DNA of 64,000 bases from Caulobacteraceae bacterium. Its GTDB lineage: Bacteria; Pseudomonadota; Alphaproteobacteria; Caulobacterales; Caulobacteraceae. The first letter of the stretch is position 1; every line of letters begins with the position of its first letter. Shown here piece after piece: positions 32,639 through 43,576 of the stretch. The stretch is taken from NCBI GenBank assembly GCA_027489335.1, contig JAIXZX010000006.1, forward strand, positions 18,501 to 82,500, written 5' to 3'. Position numbers and translations under genes: made by a program. The notes under the pieces were generated by a model, which ran no database searches, was not told where the DNA came from, and saw nothing but the letters and a program-made list of their open reading frames with translations.

Positions 32639-34957
32639 ATGATGGCCACCTGGGCCCAGCGTTTCGCCACCGCCATCGAGCGGCCTGCGATCGCCTATGG
32701 GATGGTCGCCGGTGCGGTCGCCGTCGCGACAGCCGCACAAGGCGTCATTGAACTCGCCCTGACCGCGCCGCCCGCCTTCATGATCTACTTTCCGGCGATC
32801 ATCTTCGCCACCGTGGTCGCTGGCGCCCGGGGCGGAATGACGGCCGTCGGACTGAGCGCCTTGGTGGCGGCCTCGCTCTGGCCGGCCGAAGCCCGGGCAG
32901 GGACCAGTCTGCCGGTGGCCTTGGGTCTGTTCGTGCTCACAGGCGCCCTGACGGTCGCCCTGGCCAAGCCCCTGCGGGTGGCGATCCGGCGCGGGGCCAA
33001 GGTTCAGGAACGGTTTCGCCTGGCCCAGCAGGCGGCCAAGGACAGCTTCGTCATCCTCGACCCCGTCTATCAGAACGGTGCCCTGGCGGATTTCGTCTGG
33101 GTCTACGCCAATGCGGCGGCCGACCGGATGGCGCCGGCCGGGGTCGAGACCCTGGTGGGCCGCCGGGTGCGCGAGGTGTTTCCCGACGAAACCGGGCAGG
33201 ACATGTTTGAGCGCCTGAGCCGGGCGCTGACCCAGGATGAGCCCGATGATGTGGAGGTGCTGCGGGTCATCGACGGCCAGGAGCACTGGGTCCGCTCCAG
33301 CGCCCTTAGGGCCGGGGCCGGGGTGGCGGTCACCTTCCGCGATGTCACCGAACTGCGGCGAACGGTGGAGACCCTGCGCCGGGGGGAAGCGCGGGTGCGC
33401 GCCTTCATCGAATCCCTGCCGCAACTGATGTGGGTCAGCGACGCCCAGGGCGCCTGGACCTTCGCCAGCCCCCAGTGGAACGACTTCACCGGCGGCGCGC
33501 CGGGCTCGGCCCTGGGCGAGGGCTGGCTGCAGTCTGTCCACCCCGAAGACCGCGACGCCGTGGCCGAGGCCTGGCGCCAGGCGGTCAACGGGGCCTTGCC
33601 CTTCGCCCCGGAGTTCCGCCTGCAGCGGGCCGATGGCGCCTGGCGGTGGTTCCACGGCCGGGCCGCCGTCCTGCCGGACGCCGCCGGCGGGGTCCGCAGC
33701 TGGTTCGGCTCGGCCTCCGACATCACCGAGGTGGTCGAGGCCCGTCAGGACCTGGAAGCTCGGGTCGCCGAACGGACTCGCGACCTTGAGGCGAGCCTGG
33801 AGGCCCGGGCCCGCACTGAGGCGGCGCTGGCCCAGGCCCAGCGGCTGGAGACGGTGGGCCGGCTCACGGGCGGGGTGGCGCACGATTTCAACAACCTGCT
33901 GACCGTGGTCATCGGCGGTCTGGACATGATGCTGAAGGACCCGGCCGACACGGCGCGGGTCACTCGCCTCGCCAGCGCCGCCTTGGACGCCGGCCGCCGG
34001 GGCGAGCGGCTGACGCGCCAGCTTCTGGCCTTTTCCCGCCGCCAGGAGCTGCGCCTCGACAATCTGGCGGTGGCGCCGCTGGTCGAGCAGATCGAGCCCC
34101 TGGTCCGCCGGGCAGCCGGCGAGGCCGTCGCCCTGACCATCGATTGCCCGCCGCAGGTGGGGGCGGCGAGGCTGGACGCCGCCCAGTTCGAGGCGGCCCT
34201 GCTGAACCTTGTGGTCAACGCGGCCGACGCCACCCCGCCCGGCGGCGAGATCCGGATTGAGGCCGCGCGGCTGGCCTTGGTCGAGGGCCAGGTGCATGAG
34301 GCGCCGGCTGGCGACTATGTCCGCCTGTCGGTGAGCGATACGGGGTCGGGCATGGCGCCCGACGTGCTCGAACATGTCTTCGAGCCCTTTTTCACCACCA
34401 AGGAGACCGGCAAGGGGACGGGGCTTGGCCTCGCCCAGGTCTATGGCTTCATCCGCCAGTGCGGCGGGGTGGTCGATGTGCGCAGCGCTCCAGGCGAGGG
34501 GACGACGATCAGCCTCTACCTGCCGGCCGCCGACCGCGCCGACGCCGTCGCGCCCGAGCTTGAGGCGCCCCCGGTCGCCGTCGGAATGGATGGCTTGCGC
34601 GTCCTGCTCGTCGAGGATGACGATGCGGTCCGCGCGGTCACCCACAGCCTGCTGGACGAGTTCGGCTGCCGGGTGGAGACGGCGGTCAACGGGGTCGAGG
34701 CCTTGCGGCGCCTCGGCCAGAATGCGGACTTCGATCTTGTTCTGTCGGACATCGTCATGCCCGGCGGCGTCAGCGGCGTTGATCTCGCCCGGCGGTTGAA
34801 GGCGGCCCATCCTGACCTGCCCGTGGTGCTGACCACTGGCTACAGTGGCGAGACCCTGGATGACCCGGGCGAGGCGCGAGCCTGGCCCATTCTCCGCAAG
34901 CCCTTCCGGGCCGAACAGCTCAGCGCCATGGTCCGCCAGGCGGCCGGCGTGGCCTAA
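32639..34957 (+). CDS. Membrane-bound PAS hybrid histidine kinase
   Basis: DUF4118-like TM region, PAS (FIESLPQLMWVSDAQGAWTFASPQWNDFTG), H-box VGRLTGGVAHDFNNLLTVVIGGLDMM, HATPase, C-terminal REC. Confidence 0.94.
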   Translation: MMATWAQRFATAIERPAIAYGMVAGAVAVATAAQGVIELALTAPPAFMIYFPAIIFATVVAGARGGMTAVGLSALVAASLWPAEARAGTSLPVALGLFVLTGALTVALAKPLRVAIRRGAKVQERFRLAQQAAKDSFVILDPVYQNGALADFVWVYANAAADRMAPAGVETLVGRRVREVFPDETGQDMFERLSRALTQDEPDDVEVLRVIDGQEHWVRSSALRAGAGVAVTFRDVTELRRTVETLRRGEARVRAFIESLPQLMWVSDAQGAWTFASPQWNDFTGGAPGSALGEGWLQSVHPEDRDAVAEAWRQAVNGALPFAPEFRLQRADGAWRWFHGRAAVLPDAAGGVRSWFGSASDITEVVEARQDLEARVAERTRDLEASLEARARTEAALAQAQRLETVGRLTGGVAHDFNNLLTVVIGGLDMMLKDPADTARVTRLASAALDAGRRGERLTRQLLAFSRRQELRLDNLAVAPLVEQIEPLVRRAAGEAVALTIDCPPQVGAARLDAAQFEAALLNLVVNAADATPPGGEIRIEAARLALVEGQVHEAPAGDYVRLSVSDTGSGMAPDVLEHVFEPFFTTKETGKGTGLGLAQVYGFIRQCGGVVDVRSAPGEGTTISLYLPAADRADAVAPELEAPPVAVGMDGLRVLLVEDDDAVRAVTHSLLDEFGCRVETAVNGVEALRRLGQNADFDLVLSDIVMPGGVSGVDLARRLKAAHPDLPVVLTTGYSGETLDDPGEARAWPILRKPFRAEQLSAMVRQAAGVA

Positions 34958-34963
34958 CTGCGC

Positions 34964-36445
34964 CTATCGCCGCCGCAACCCGCCCAGCATGCCGCGGACG
35001 ATTTCCCGACCGATCTGACTGCCCACAGTGCGCAGCACCGACTTGGTGAAGGCTTCGCCCAGGCTCTGGCGACTTCCACCCCCGCTGCTGCGGCTCCGGC
35101 GGGCCGGGTCGCGGGGTTCGGGCGCCGCCTTGGCCGGCGGGGCTGCGACGGCGCTCTCGGCCGCCCGGGCCTGCAGGCGCTCATGGGCGGACTCACGGTC
35201 CTTCGGCTCATCATAGAGGCCCCGCACGGGGCTCTGGGCCATCAGGGCGGTTCGTTCCGCCGTCGTGGCTGGGCCAAGCCGTGAGGCGGGGGGGCGGATC
35301 AGCGTCTTCTGGACGACGCAGGGCGCACCCTTCTCATCGAGGAGCGAGACCAGGGCCTCGCCGACGCCCAGGCCCTGGATCGCCTCGGCGGTGTCGAAGT
35401 CCGGATTGGCGCGGAACGATTGGGCCGCGGCGCGCAGGCCCTTCTGGTCGGCGGGCGTATAGGCCCGCAGGGCGTGCTGGATGCGGTTGCCCAGCTGGCC
35501 AAGCACGCTGTCGGGGATGTCGGCGGGGTTCTGGGTGACGAAATAGACCCCGACCCCCTTGGAGCGGATCAAGCGGACCACCTGTTCGACCTTTTCCAGC
35601 AGGCCCTTCGGCGCGTCACGGAACAGCAGGTGCGCTTCGTCAAAAAAGAAGGCCAGGCGGGGCTTTTCGGGGTCCCCCACCTCGGGCAGCTCCTCGAACA
35701 GCTCCGACAGCAGCCACAGGAGGAAGGTGGCGTAGAGCCTCGGCGAATTGATCAGCCGGTCGGCGGCCAGGATGTTCACATGGCCGCGGCCAGACCCATC
35801 CACCCGCATAAGGTCAGACAGGGCGAGCGCCGGCTCGCCGAAGAAGCCCGCGGCGCCCTGGTCTTCCAGCACCAGAAGCTTGCGCCGGATCGCCGCCAGG
35901 CTGGTCTTGGCCACCGCCCCGTAGCGGGCGCTGATGTCGGCGGCGTTGTCGCCCACAAAGCCCAGCACCGCCTGCAGATCTTTGAGGTCGAGCAGCAGCA
36001 GGCCTTCTTCGTCAGCGACCCGGAAGGCGACGGTCAGCACGCCCTCCTGGACGTCGTTCAGCTCCAGCATCCGCGACAGCAGCAGAGGGCCCATCTCCGA
36101 GACGGTGGCGCGGATCGGATGCCCCTGCTCGCCGAACAGGTCCCAGAACACGGTCGGGGCGCCCAATGGGGCGATCTCTAGGCCCATCTTGGCGGCCCGG
36201 GCGATGAGCTTTTCATTGGGGGCGCCGGCCATGGCGACCCCGGACAGGTCGCCCTTCACATCGGCGGCGAAGACCGGCACGCCCGCGTCAGAGAGGCCCT
36301 GGGCCAGGATCTGCAGGGTCACGGTCTTGCCTGTGCCGGTGGCGCCGGCCACCAAGCCGTGGCGGTTCGCCCGGTCCAGCCGGAGAAACAGGGTCTCCTC
36401 GCCCCCCAGGCCCACCAGAACACCCTCTGCGCCGCTCGCCGTCAT
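34964..36445 (-). CDS. HerA-like/DUF853 helicase (YjgR type)
   Basis: LRLDRANRHGLVAGATGTGKTVTLQILAQGLSDAGVPVFAADVKGDLSGVA; FFFDEAHLLF; VYFVTQNPADIPDSVLGQLGNRIQHALRA. Confidence 0.94.
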   Translation of the reverse strand: MTASGAEGVLVGLGGEETLFLRLDRANRHGLVAGATGTGKTVTLQILAQGLSDAGVPVFAADVKGDLSGVAMAGAPNEKLIARAAKMGLEIAPLGAPTVFWDLFGEQGHPIRATVSEMGPLLLSRMLELNDVQEGVLTVAFRVADEEGLLLLDLKDLQAVLGFVGDNAADISARYGAVAKTSLAAIRRKLLVLEDQGAAGFFGEPALALSDLMRVDGSGRGHVNILAADRLINSPRLYATFLLWLLSELFEELPEVGDPEKPRLAFFFDEAHLLFRDAPKGLLEKVEQVVRLIRSKGVGVYFVTQNPADIPDSVLGQLGNRIQHALRAYTPADQKGLRAAAQSFRANPDFDTAEAIQGLGVGEALVSLLDEKGAPCVVQKTLIRPPASRLGPATTAERTALMAQSPVRGLYDEPKDRESAHERLQARAAESAVAAPPAKAAPEPRDPARRSRSSGGGSRQSLGEAFTKSVLRTVGSQIGREIVRGMLGGLRRR

Positions 36446-36648
36446 CCCCGTCTCCCCCTGGGTTCAGCGTCAGGCTAGCGGCCTGAACCCGGATCGACCA
36501 GCCGCGGCGTCAATCTCCGCGCAGAGGTATTTTCATCCCCGGTGGCCCGGTCGAGTTGCGATAATCTGCCCGTCTCTGTGCGGCATGTCGGCGCCGCCGT
36601 GCAAGCCGATTGACGGGGCGCCGGGGCCGAAGGACAGTCGGAGAATCA

Positions 36649-36665
36649 CTGAGCCTCGCGCTCAG
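36649..36665. other. Small hairpin within the GDH leader
   Basis: CTGAGC-CTCGC-GCTCAG. Confidence 0.5.
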
Positions 36666-36839
36666 GGGGCCGTCGTCGGGCCTGTCCGCTCGGCGGAGCC
36701 GAAGCCCGCGGCCCAGAACCCATGGATGGCAGGTCTTCCCTTTGACGTTTGAACACCTATCTCAGGACCTGTCGGGGATCGCCCGTCCCCGGCCTCAGAG
36801 CGTCGCCCCGCAAGGGACGCCGACGCGACGAGCCCCCAG

Positions 36840-36900
36840 GGTTCCGCCGGTCCCCCCCGTCGGAACCAAACGCCGCCGGATCCTCTCCTCCGGCGGCGTT
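36840..36900 (+). promoter_or_regulatory. Tandem hairpins in the leader of the NAD-GDH gene
   Basis: GGTTCCG...CGGAACC (36840-36867) and AACGCCGCCGGA-N8-TCCGGCGGCGTT (36869-36900), just before the SD AAGGGAG. Confidence 0.6.
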
Positions 36901-36920
36901 CTGGTGAAAGGGAGACTGCC

Positions 36921-39900
36921 ATGAGCCCCGTCCAAGTCCCGCTGACCGAGGCCCTCGGTCAGGTTCTGGCCGACAAGCTGCTGGCCAGGCTTGGACCGGA
37001 TGCGGCCAAGGACCAGGCGCTGCAGGCCTTCGCCGCCCAGGCCGCCGAGGACGTGGTCCCGGCTGAACTGCCGGAGTTCGATCTGGACGACCTCGCCGCC
37101 AATCTGGCGGCCTTCTGGACCTTCGCCGAAAAGCGTCGCGGTCTCTCGCCAATTCTGCGGATCGTGCGCGCCGAACGGGCGTCCGAGGACTCGCCCCGGC
37201 TGGACTTCGACCGAGTGGAGATCGTCCAGGAGGATGGTCCCTTCCTGGTGGACAGTGTGATGGGCGAGATCGCCGACCAGGGCTTCCAGGTCCGCGCCAT
37301 GTTCCACCCGGTGGTCGAGGTGTCCCGGGACGCCAAGGGCCATCGGAGCCCTGACGGCGCCCTCCACCGAGAGTCGATGATCCAGGTCTTCGTCGACCGC
37401 ATCGGTCCTGATCGGGAAGACCAGCTGCTCGCCGGCCTGCGCGCGGCCCTGGCCGACGCCCGGGCCGCTGTGGCCGACTTCCCGGCCATGCTGGACCTGA
37501 TGGGCCGCACGGTATCGGAGCTCGAGTCCCTGGCTCCTGAGACCCCTCGACGAGCCGAGGAACTGGCCTTCCTGCGCTGGCTGCACACCGAGCACTTCGT
37601 CTTCCTGGGCGCCCGGATCTATGAGTATCCCCGGGTCGAGGGCGGCGACTACGCCCCTGAGGAGCCGCTGTTCCAGCCCCAGGACGGTCTGGGCGTGCTG
37701 CGCGATCCGGCGCAGCGGGTTCTGCGCCGGACCAATGAGCCGGCCGTGCTCACCGCCCAGCTGGCCAGGCGCCTAGAGGACGAGTCCGCCGTCACCGTGG
37801 CCAAGGCCAACATGCGCTCCCGGGTCCATCGCCGCGGCTACATGGACTATGTGGGGGTCCGCCGGTACGGCCCCGACGGCCGTCCCTCGGGCGAGGTGCG
37901 GTTCGTGGGCCTCTTTACGGCTGAGGCCTACGACCAGCCGGTCAGCGCCGTGCCCCTGGTGCGGGCCAAGGCGGCCGGCGCGCTGGCCCGGGCGGCCAAG
38001 GCGCCGGGCAGCCACAACGCCAAGCGCCTGAAGAACATCGTCGAGAACTATCCCCGCGACGAGCTCTTCCAGATGACCGAGGACGAGCTGCTGACCAATG
38101 CGCTCGGCGTCCTGCATCTGTACGACCGGCCCCGGGTGCGCCTGTTCGAGCGGCGCGATCCGTTCGACCGGTTCTGCTCGATCCTGATGTTCGTGCCCCG
38201 GGAGCGCTACGATTCCGACCTGCGCATCCGGGCAGGCCAGCTGCTGGCCAAGGCCTATGGCGGGCGGGTTTCGGCCTATTATCCGAGCTTCTCGGACTCC
38301 CCGCTCGCCCGGGTGCATTTCATCATCGGCTTTAGCGCCGGCCAGAAGCGCGAGCCCGATCTGGCGGCCGTCGAGGCAGAGATCGCCGAGGCCGCGCGCA
38401 CTTGGGAGGACCGGTTCGAGGCCGCCGTGCGCGACCTGGAGCGCCCGGCCGCCGTCACCGGTGACCTGCTCGGCCGCTACTACGGCGCGTTTTCGGCTGG
38501 CTACCGCGACCGCTATGACGCAGCCGAAGCCCTGGCCGATGTCGCGGTGATCGACGACCTTTCGCCTGACGAGGTCGTCCGCGTTCGGGCCTTCCGTCGC
38601 GAGGGCGACACCGCCCGCAATTTCCGGTTCAAACTCTATCGCCCGGCCGAGCCCGCGCCCCTGGCCGACGTGCTGCCGATCCTGGAGAGCATGGGGCTGA
38701 AGGCGATGGCCGAGGCCGGATTCCCGGTGCGCAAGGTGGGCGCAGATCCAGTCTGGGTGCATGAGTTCGAGCTCGACGACCCCCGGGGCGCCGACCTGGT
38801 GTTCGAGGATGTGAAGGCTTGTTTCGAGCAGGCCTTTGTCGCCGTCTGGACCGGTCAGACCGAGAATGATGGCTTCAACCGTCTGGTCCTGGAGCTGTCC
38901 ATCGGTTGGCGGGAGGCCGCCCTTGTCCGGGCGCTGGCCCGCTATCGCCAGCAGACCGGCCTCGATCCCTCCCAGCGCTTGCAGGAGGAAGCGTTGAGCC
39001 GCAGGCCCGGCGTCACCCGGCTGATCCTCGACCTGTTCCGAACCCGCTTCGACCCGGCCGTCCGCGCCGATCTGGCTGAGCGCCAGGCCCAGGCCAAGGC
39101 GGTGATGGAAGAGATCACCGAGGCCCTGCAGATGGTGGAGAGCCTCGATGATGACCGGGTGCTGCGTCGCATCGCCCTGCTGGTCCAGTCGATCCTGCGG
39201 ACCAACTACTATCAGCGGGGGGACGACGGACGGCCCGCGGCCTTCATCAGCTTCAAGGTGGCCAGCGAGGACCTGGCCGACCTGCCGGCGCCCAAGCCCT
39301 ACCGGGAGATCTATGTCTGGTCGACCACGGTCGAGGGCGTGCACCTGCGCTTTGGCCCGGTGGCCCGGGGCGGCCTGCGGTGGTCGGATCGGCGCGACGA
39401 CTTCCGCACCGAGGTCCTGGGCCTGGCCAAGGCCCAGCAGGTGAAGAACGCCGTCATTGTGCCCGTGGGCGCCAAGGGCGGCTTCTACCCCAAGGCCCTG
39501 CCGGTGGGCGGAAGCCCCGACGCGGTGCGGGCGGCTGGTGTCGAGGCCTACAAGACCTTCCTGCGCGGCCTGCTGGACATCACCGACAATCTGACGCCAG
39601 ACGGCGAGGTGATCGCGCCCAAGGGCGTGGTGGCCCATGACGGAGAAGACCCCTATCTGGTGGTCGCCGCCGACAAGGGCACGGCCACCTTCTCCGACAT
39701 CGCCAACGAACTGGCCGAGTCCTATGGCTTCTGGCTGGGTGACGCCTTCGCCTCGGGCGGATCGGCGGGTTATGACCACAAGGAGATGGGCATCACCGCC
39801 CGCGGCGCCTGGGAGGCGGTCAAGCGGCACTTCCTGGAGCTGGGCAAGGACATCCAGGCCGAACCCTTCACCGTGGTGGGCGTCGGCGACATGTCCGGCG

Positions 39901-41795
39901 ACGTGTTCGGCAACGGCATGCTGCTGTCTCGGCAGATCCGCCTCATGGCGGCCTTCGATCACCGCCACATCTTCCTCGATCCCGACCCGGATCCTGAGAC
40001 GAGCTTTGTCGAGCGCGAGCGCCTGTTTTCCCTGCCGCGCTCGTCCTGGGACGACTATGACCGCGCGAGGATTTCGGCGGGCGGCGGGGTCTTCCCCCGC
40101 ACCCAGAAGTCCATTCCGCTAAGCCCCGAGGTCCGCCAAATGCTGGGCGTCGAGGCCGAGGCCCTGGCGCCCACAGACTTGATCAGCGCCATCCTCAAGG
40201 CCCCGGCCGAGCTGCTCTATCTCGGCGGTATCGGCACCTATGTGAAGGCTGCGGCCGAGAGCCACGCCGATGTGGGCGACAAGACCAACGACGCCCTGCG
40301 GATCAACGCCCAGGACCTGCGGGTCCGGGTGGTGGGCGAAGGCGCAAATCTGGGTCTGACCCAGGCCGCGCGAATCGCCTTCGCCGAGGCCGGCGGGCGG
40401 GTGAACAGCGACGCCATCGATAATTCGGCCGGGGTCGATTCCTCCGACCATGAGGTCAACATCAAGATCCTCACCGGCATGGTCGAGCGGGCCGGCGACC
40501 TCAACCGGCCTGACCGGGACAAGCTGCTGCGCTCAATGATCGGTGACGTGGCCGACCATGTGCTGGCCCACAATTACGACCAGAACCAGGCGCTTTCCCT
40601 GCTGGAGCTGGACGCGGTCGGCGAGCTGGAGCCCCATGCCCGGTTCATGGCCAGGCTTGAATCCATGGGTCGCCTGGACCGGGTGGTGGAAGGGCTGCCG
40701 GACGCTGCGGCCATCGCCAAACGGGTCGAGGCGGGTCGCGGCCTGACACGGCCCGAGCTCGCCGTGCTGATGGCCTATGGCAAGATTCAGCTGTTCCGGG
40801 AGATGGTCGAGACCGAGGTCCCCGACGATCCCTGGTTCGAGCAGGTGCTGGAAGGCTATTTCCCCAAGCCCCTGATGCGCTACGCCCCCGAAATGCGCCG
40901 CCACCGGCTGCGGCGGGAGATCATCGCCACGGTGGTGGCCAATGACGTGGTCAATCGCTGCGGGCCAAGCTTCCCAAGCCGGCTGATGGCGGCGGCCGGC
41001 TGCGACGCCCGGGCCTTCTTCGTCGGCTATGAGGCCGCCCGCGCTGTCCTGGACGTGGCCGCCCTCTGGGAAGCCGTCGAGGCTCGCGATAGCGACATGC
41101 CCGCGCGGGCCCAGCTCCTGCTGCTGCGCCAGCTGGCCCGGCAGCTGCGCGGCCTGACCTTCTGGTTCGCCCGCCGCGCCTATCGCCAGGGGGAGGGGGT
41201 CAGCGCCCTGATCGATCGCTACGCCAAGCCGGCCCGGGCCCTGAAGGCGTTGGCGCCCGAGGTCCTGACGCCGGTGGAGCGGGCCGATCTGGACGCCCTG
41301 GCCGACCGGCTGACCGCGGCCGGCGCCCCGGAAGACATGGCCAAGGCGGTGGTCGAACTCCAGCCCCTGACCATCGCCGCCGACCTGGCCGATCTGGCTG
41401 AGGCCTCCCGCTGGCCCATTGAGAATGTGGCCCGCCTGCACCACAAGGTCGGCGAGGTGTTCGGTTTCGATCGCCTGCGCGCGGCGGCCGGCAGCCATTC
41501 GGCGGGCGACATCTTTGAGCGCACAGCGGTCCGACGTCTGGTGGAAGACCTGCTGACCGAACAGACCACGGTCGCCCGGTCGGTGATGGCGAGGGCCCGA
41601 GGCCCTGCGGCCGGGGCTGACGCCCAGGCGGCCGAGGCGGCCATCAAGGCCTGGTCGGCCTCGGCGGCCGATGCGACGGCCGCGGCTGGCCGCACCCTGA
41701 CCGAGATCGAGCAGGCGCCCGGCGGCTGGACCTTCGCCAAGCTGACCATCGCCCACGGCGCCCTGCGCGAACTGGCGGTCCGCGCAGAAGGCTGA
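36921..41795 (+). CDS. NAD-specific (large, ~180 kDa) glutamate dehydrogenase
   Basis: 1624 aa; HFVFLGARIYEYPR, VEGVHLRFGPVARGGLRWSDRRDDFRTEVLGLAKAQQVKNAVIVPVGAKGGFYPK. Confidence 0.97.
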   Translation: MSPVQVPLTEALGQVLADKLLARLGPDAAKDQALQAFAAQAAEDVVPAELPEFDLDDLAANLAAFWTFAEKRRGLSPILRIVRAERASEDSPRLDFDRVEIVQEDGPFLVDSVMGEIADQGFQVRAMFHPVVEVSRDAKGHRSPDGALHRESMIQVFVDRIGPDREDQLLAGLRAALADARAAVADFPAMLDLMGRTVSELESLAPETPRRAEELAFLRWLHTEHFVFLGARIYEYPRVEGGDYAPEEPLFQPQDGLGVLRDPAQRVLRRTNEPAVLTAQLARRLEDESAVTVAKANMRSRVHRRGYMDYVGVRRYGPDGRPSGEVRFVGLFTAEAYDQPVSAVPLVRAKAAGALARAAKAPGSHNAKRLKNIVENYPRDELFQMTEDELLTNALGVLHLYDRPRVRLFERRDPFDRFCSILMFVPRERYDSDLRIRAGQLLAKAYGGRVSAYYPSFSDSPLARVHFIIGFSAGQKREPDLAAVEAEIAEAARTWEDRFEAAVRDLERPAAVTGDLLGRYYGAFSAGYRDRYDAAEALADVAVIDDLSPDEVVRVRAFRREGDTARNFRFKLYRPAEPAPLADVLPILESMGLKAMAEAGFPVRKVGADPVWVHEFELDDPRGADLVFEDVKACFEQAFVAVWTGQTENDGFNRLVLELSIGWREAALVRALARYRQQTGLDPSQRLQEEALSRRPGVTRLILDLFRTRFDPAVRADLAERQAQAKAVMEEITEALQMVESLDDDRVLRRIALLVQSILRTNYYQRGDDGRPAAFISFKVASEDLADLPAPKPYREIYVWSTTVEGVHLRFGPVARGGLRWSDRRDDFRTEVLGLAKAQQVKNAVIVPVGAKGGFYPKALPVGGSPDAVRAAGVEAYKTFLRGLLDITDNLTPDGEVIAPKGVVAHDGEDPYLVVAADKGTATFSDIANELAESYGFWLGDAFASGGSAGYDHKEMGITARGAWEAVKRHFLELGKDIQAEPFTVVGVGDMSGDVFGNGMLLSRQIRLMAAFDHRHIFLDPDPDPETSFVERERLFSLPRSSWDDYDRARISAGGGVFPRTQKSIPLSPEVRQMLGVEAEALAPTDLISAILKAPAELLYLGGIGTYVKAAAESHADVGDKTNDALRINAQDLRVRVVGEGANLGLTQAARIAFAEAGGRVNSDAIDNSAGVDSSDHEVNIKILTGMVERAGDLNRPDRDKLLRSMIGDVADHVLAHNYDQNQALSLLELDAVGELEPHARFMARLESMGRLDRVVEGLPDAAAIAKRVEAGRGLTRPELAVLMAYGKIQLFREMVETEVPDDPWFEQVLEGYFPKPLMRYAPEMRRHRLRREIIATVVANDVVNRCGPSFPSRLMAAAGCDARAFFVGYEAARAVLDVAALWEAVEARDSDMPARAQLLLLRQLARQLRGLTFWFARRAYRQGEGVSALIDRYAKPARALKALAPEVLTPVERADLDALADRLTAAGAPEDMAKAVVELQPLTIAADLADLAEASRWPIENVARLHHKVGEVFGFDRLRAAAGSHSAGDIFERTAVRRLVEDLLTEQTTVARSVMARARGPAAGADAQAAEAAIKAWSASAADATAAAGRTLTEIEQAPGGWTFAKLTIAHGALRELAVRAEG

Positions 41796-41810
41796 CCGAA
41801 CGCTGCCGAG

Positions 41811-43424
41811 TTAGTGCCGGAAGACCCGCACGCCGGTGAAGGCCATGGCCAGACCCGCGGCGTCGGCGGCGGCGATGACCTCCTCGTCGCGGATCGAGCC
41901 GCCCGGCTGGATCACCGCGGTCGCTCCGGCCTCGGCCGCCTGGATCAGGCCATCGGCGAAGGGGAAGAAGGCGTCCGAGGCGCAGGCCGAGCCCTTGGCC
42001 AGCGACTCCGGGAGGCCCGCGGTTTCGGCCGCCTCGGCCGCGCGGATGGCGGCGATGCGGGCCGAATCCTTGCGGTTCATCTGGCCGGCGCCGATGCCGG
42101 CGGTCTGGCCGCCCCTGGCGTAGACGATGGCGTTGGACTTCACATGCTTGGCCACGGTGAAGGCGAACAGCATGTCGCGCAGCTCGGCCTCGGTGGGCTG
42201 GCGCTTGGTGACGATCTTCAGGTCAGCCGCGGTGATGTGGGCGGTGTCGCGGCCCTGGACCAGGAAGCCGCCGGCCACCTGGCGCCAGGTGACGCCGGCC
42301 GCCTTCGGGTCGGGGAGGCCGCCGGTGATCAGCAGGCGCAGGTCCTTCTTCTTCTTGAAGATGGCGATGGCCTCTTCGTCGGCCTCGGGGGCCACCACCA
42401 CCTCGGTGAAGACCTTGACGATCTCCCGGGCCGCGGCCGCATCCAGCCGGCGGTTAACCGCCACGATGCCGCCGAAGGCCGAGACCGGATCGCACTGCAG
42501 AGCACGCTGATAGGCCTCGGTCAGGTCCGAGCCCAGGGCCACGCCGCAGGGATTGGCGTGCTTGATGATGGTCACCGCCGCGCTGGTGGCGGGGTCGAAC
42601 TCGGCGACCAGCTCAATGGCCGCGTCGGTGTCGGCGATGTTGTTGTAGGACAGCGCCTTGCCCTGCAACTGGGTGGCCGTCGCCACGCCCGGGCGGTTTG
42701 AGCCGTCGCGGTAGAAGGCGGCGGCCTGGTGCGGGTTTTCCCCATAGCGCATGGTCTGGACCAGCTCGCCGGCGAAGGCCCGGCGGCGCGGGGCCTCCTC
42801 GGCCAGTTCCTTCGCGAACCATTGCGAGATGGCCGCGTCATAGGCCGCGGTGCGGGCATAGGCCCGGGCGGCCAGCGCCTTGCGCAGGGACAGCGAGGTC
42901 GACCCATCGGCCTTCAGCGCCGCGATCACGTCGTCCAGGTCGGCCTTCTCGGTGCAGACGGCCACATAGCCGTGGTTCTTGGCGGCCGAGCGGATCATGG
43001 CGGGCCCGCCGATGTCGATATTCTCCACGCAGGCGGCGAAGTCGCCGCCGCCGGCCACGGTCTGCTCAAAGGGATAGAGGGTCACATAGACGATATCGAT
43101 GGGGCCGATGCCGTGATCGGCCATGGCCTGGGCGTGGTCGGCGGCGTCGCGCACGCCGAGCAGACCGCCGTGCACCACCGGATGCAGCGTCTTGACCCGG
43201 CCGTCCATCATCTCCGGAAAACCGGTCAGGTCCGCCACGTCCTTCACGGGCAGGCCGGCCGCAGCGATGGCCGCCTTGGTGCCGCCGGTGGAGACCAGCT
43301 CCACCCCCATCTCCGACAGGGCCTTGGCGGCCTCGACCAGGCCGGTCTTGTCGGAGACCGACAGCAGGGCGCGGACGGGTTTGACGGCGTCGGGGGCAGG
43401 CGGGAAGTCGGGGGCGGCGGGCAC
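41811..43424 (-). CDS. purH: Bifunctional AICAR transformylase/IMP cyclohydrolase
   Basis: [60 protein letters not shown]; internal GTG start chosen. Confidence 0.97.
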   Translation of the reverse strand: MPAAPDFPPAPDAVKPVRALLSVSDKTGLVEAAKALSEMGVELVSTGGTKAAIAAAGLPVKDVADLTGFPEMMDGRVKTLHPVVHGGLLGVRDAADHAQAMADHGIGPIDIVYVTLYPFEQTVAGGGDFAACVENIDIGGPAMIRSAAKNHGYVAVCTEKADLDDVIAALKADGSTSLSLRKALAARAYARTAAYDAAISQWFAKELAEEAPRRRAFAGELVQTMRYGENPHQAAAFYRDGSNRPGVATATQLQGKALSYNNIADTDAAIELVAEFDPATSAAVTIIKHANPCGVALGSDLTEAYQRALQCDPVSAFGGIVAVNRRLDAAAAREIVKVFTEVVVAPEADEEAIAIFKKKKDLRLLITGGLPDPKAAGVTWRQVAGGFLVQGRDTAHITAADLKIVTKRQPTEAELRDMLFAFTVAKHVKSNAIVYARGGQTAGIGAGQMNRKDSARIAAIRAAEAAETAGLPESLAKGSACASDAFFPFADGLIQAAEAGATAVIQPGGSIRDEEVIAAADAAGLAMAFTGVRVFRH

Positions 43425-43576
43425 GGCGGTCTCCTGGCGGGAAAGGTGACAAGGCGTGCCCAGGCGAGCGGCATATGAGGTCCTGGCTCCCCGGTGGTCA
43501 CCCACCTCGATTTTCGCCAGTCACGCAGGACAGGGGCCTCCTAGTCCTGGCTGGTTGGGGGAGTCAATGCGCCGTC

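Noticed and set aside
32492-34810. 772-aa minus-strand ORF opposite the PAS hybrid kinase
   Set aside because: Shadow ORF of GC-rich codon usage; composition is Gly/Arg/His/Gln-rich with no domain, while the + frame has clear PAS/HK/REC motifs.
37773-39968. 731-aa minus-strand ORF within the NAD-GDH gene
   Set aside because: Antisense shadow of a strongly conserved gene; no recognisable domain.
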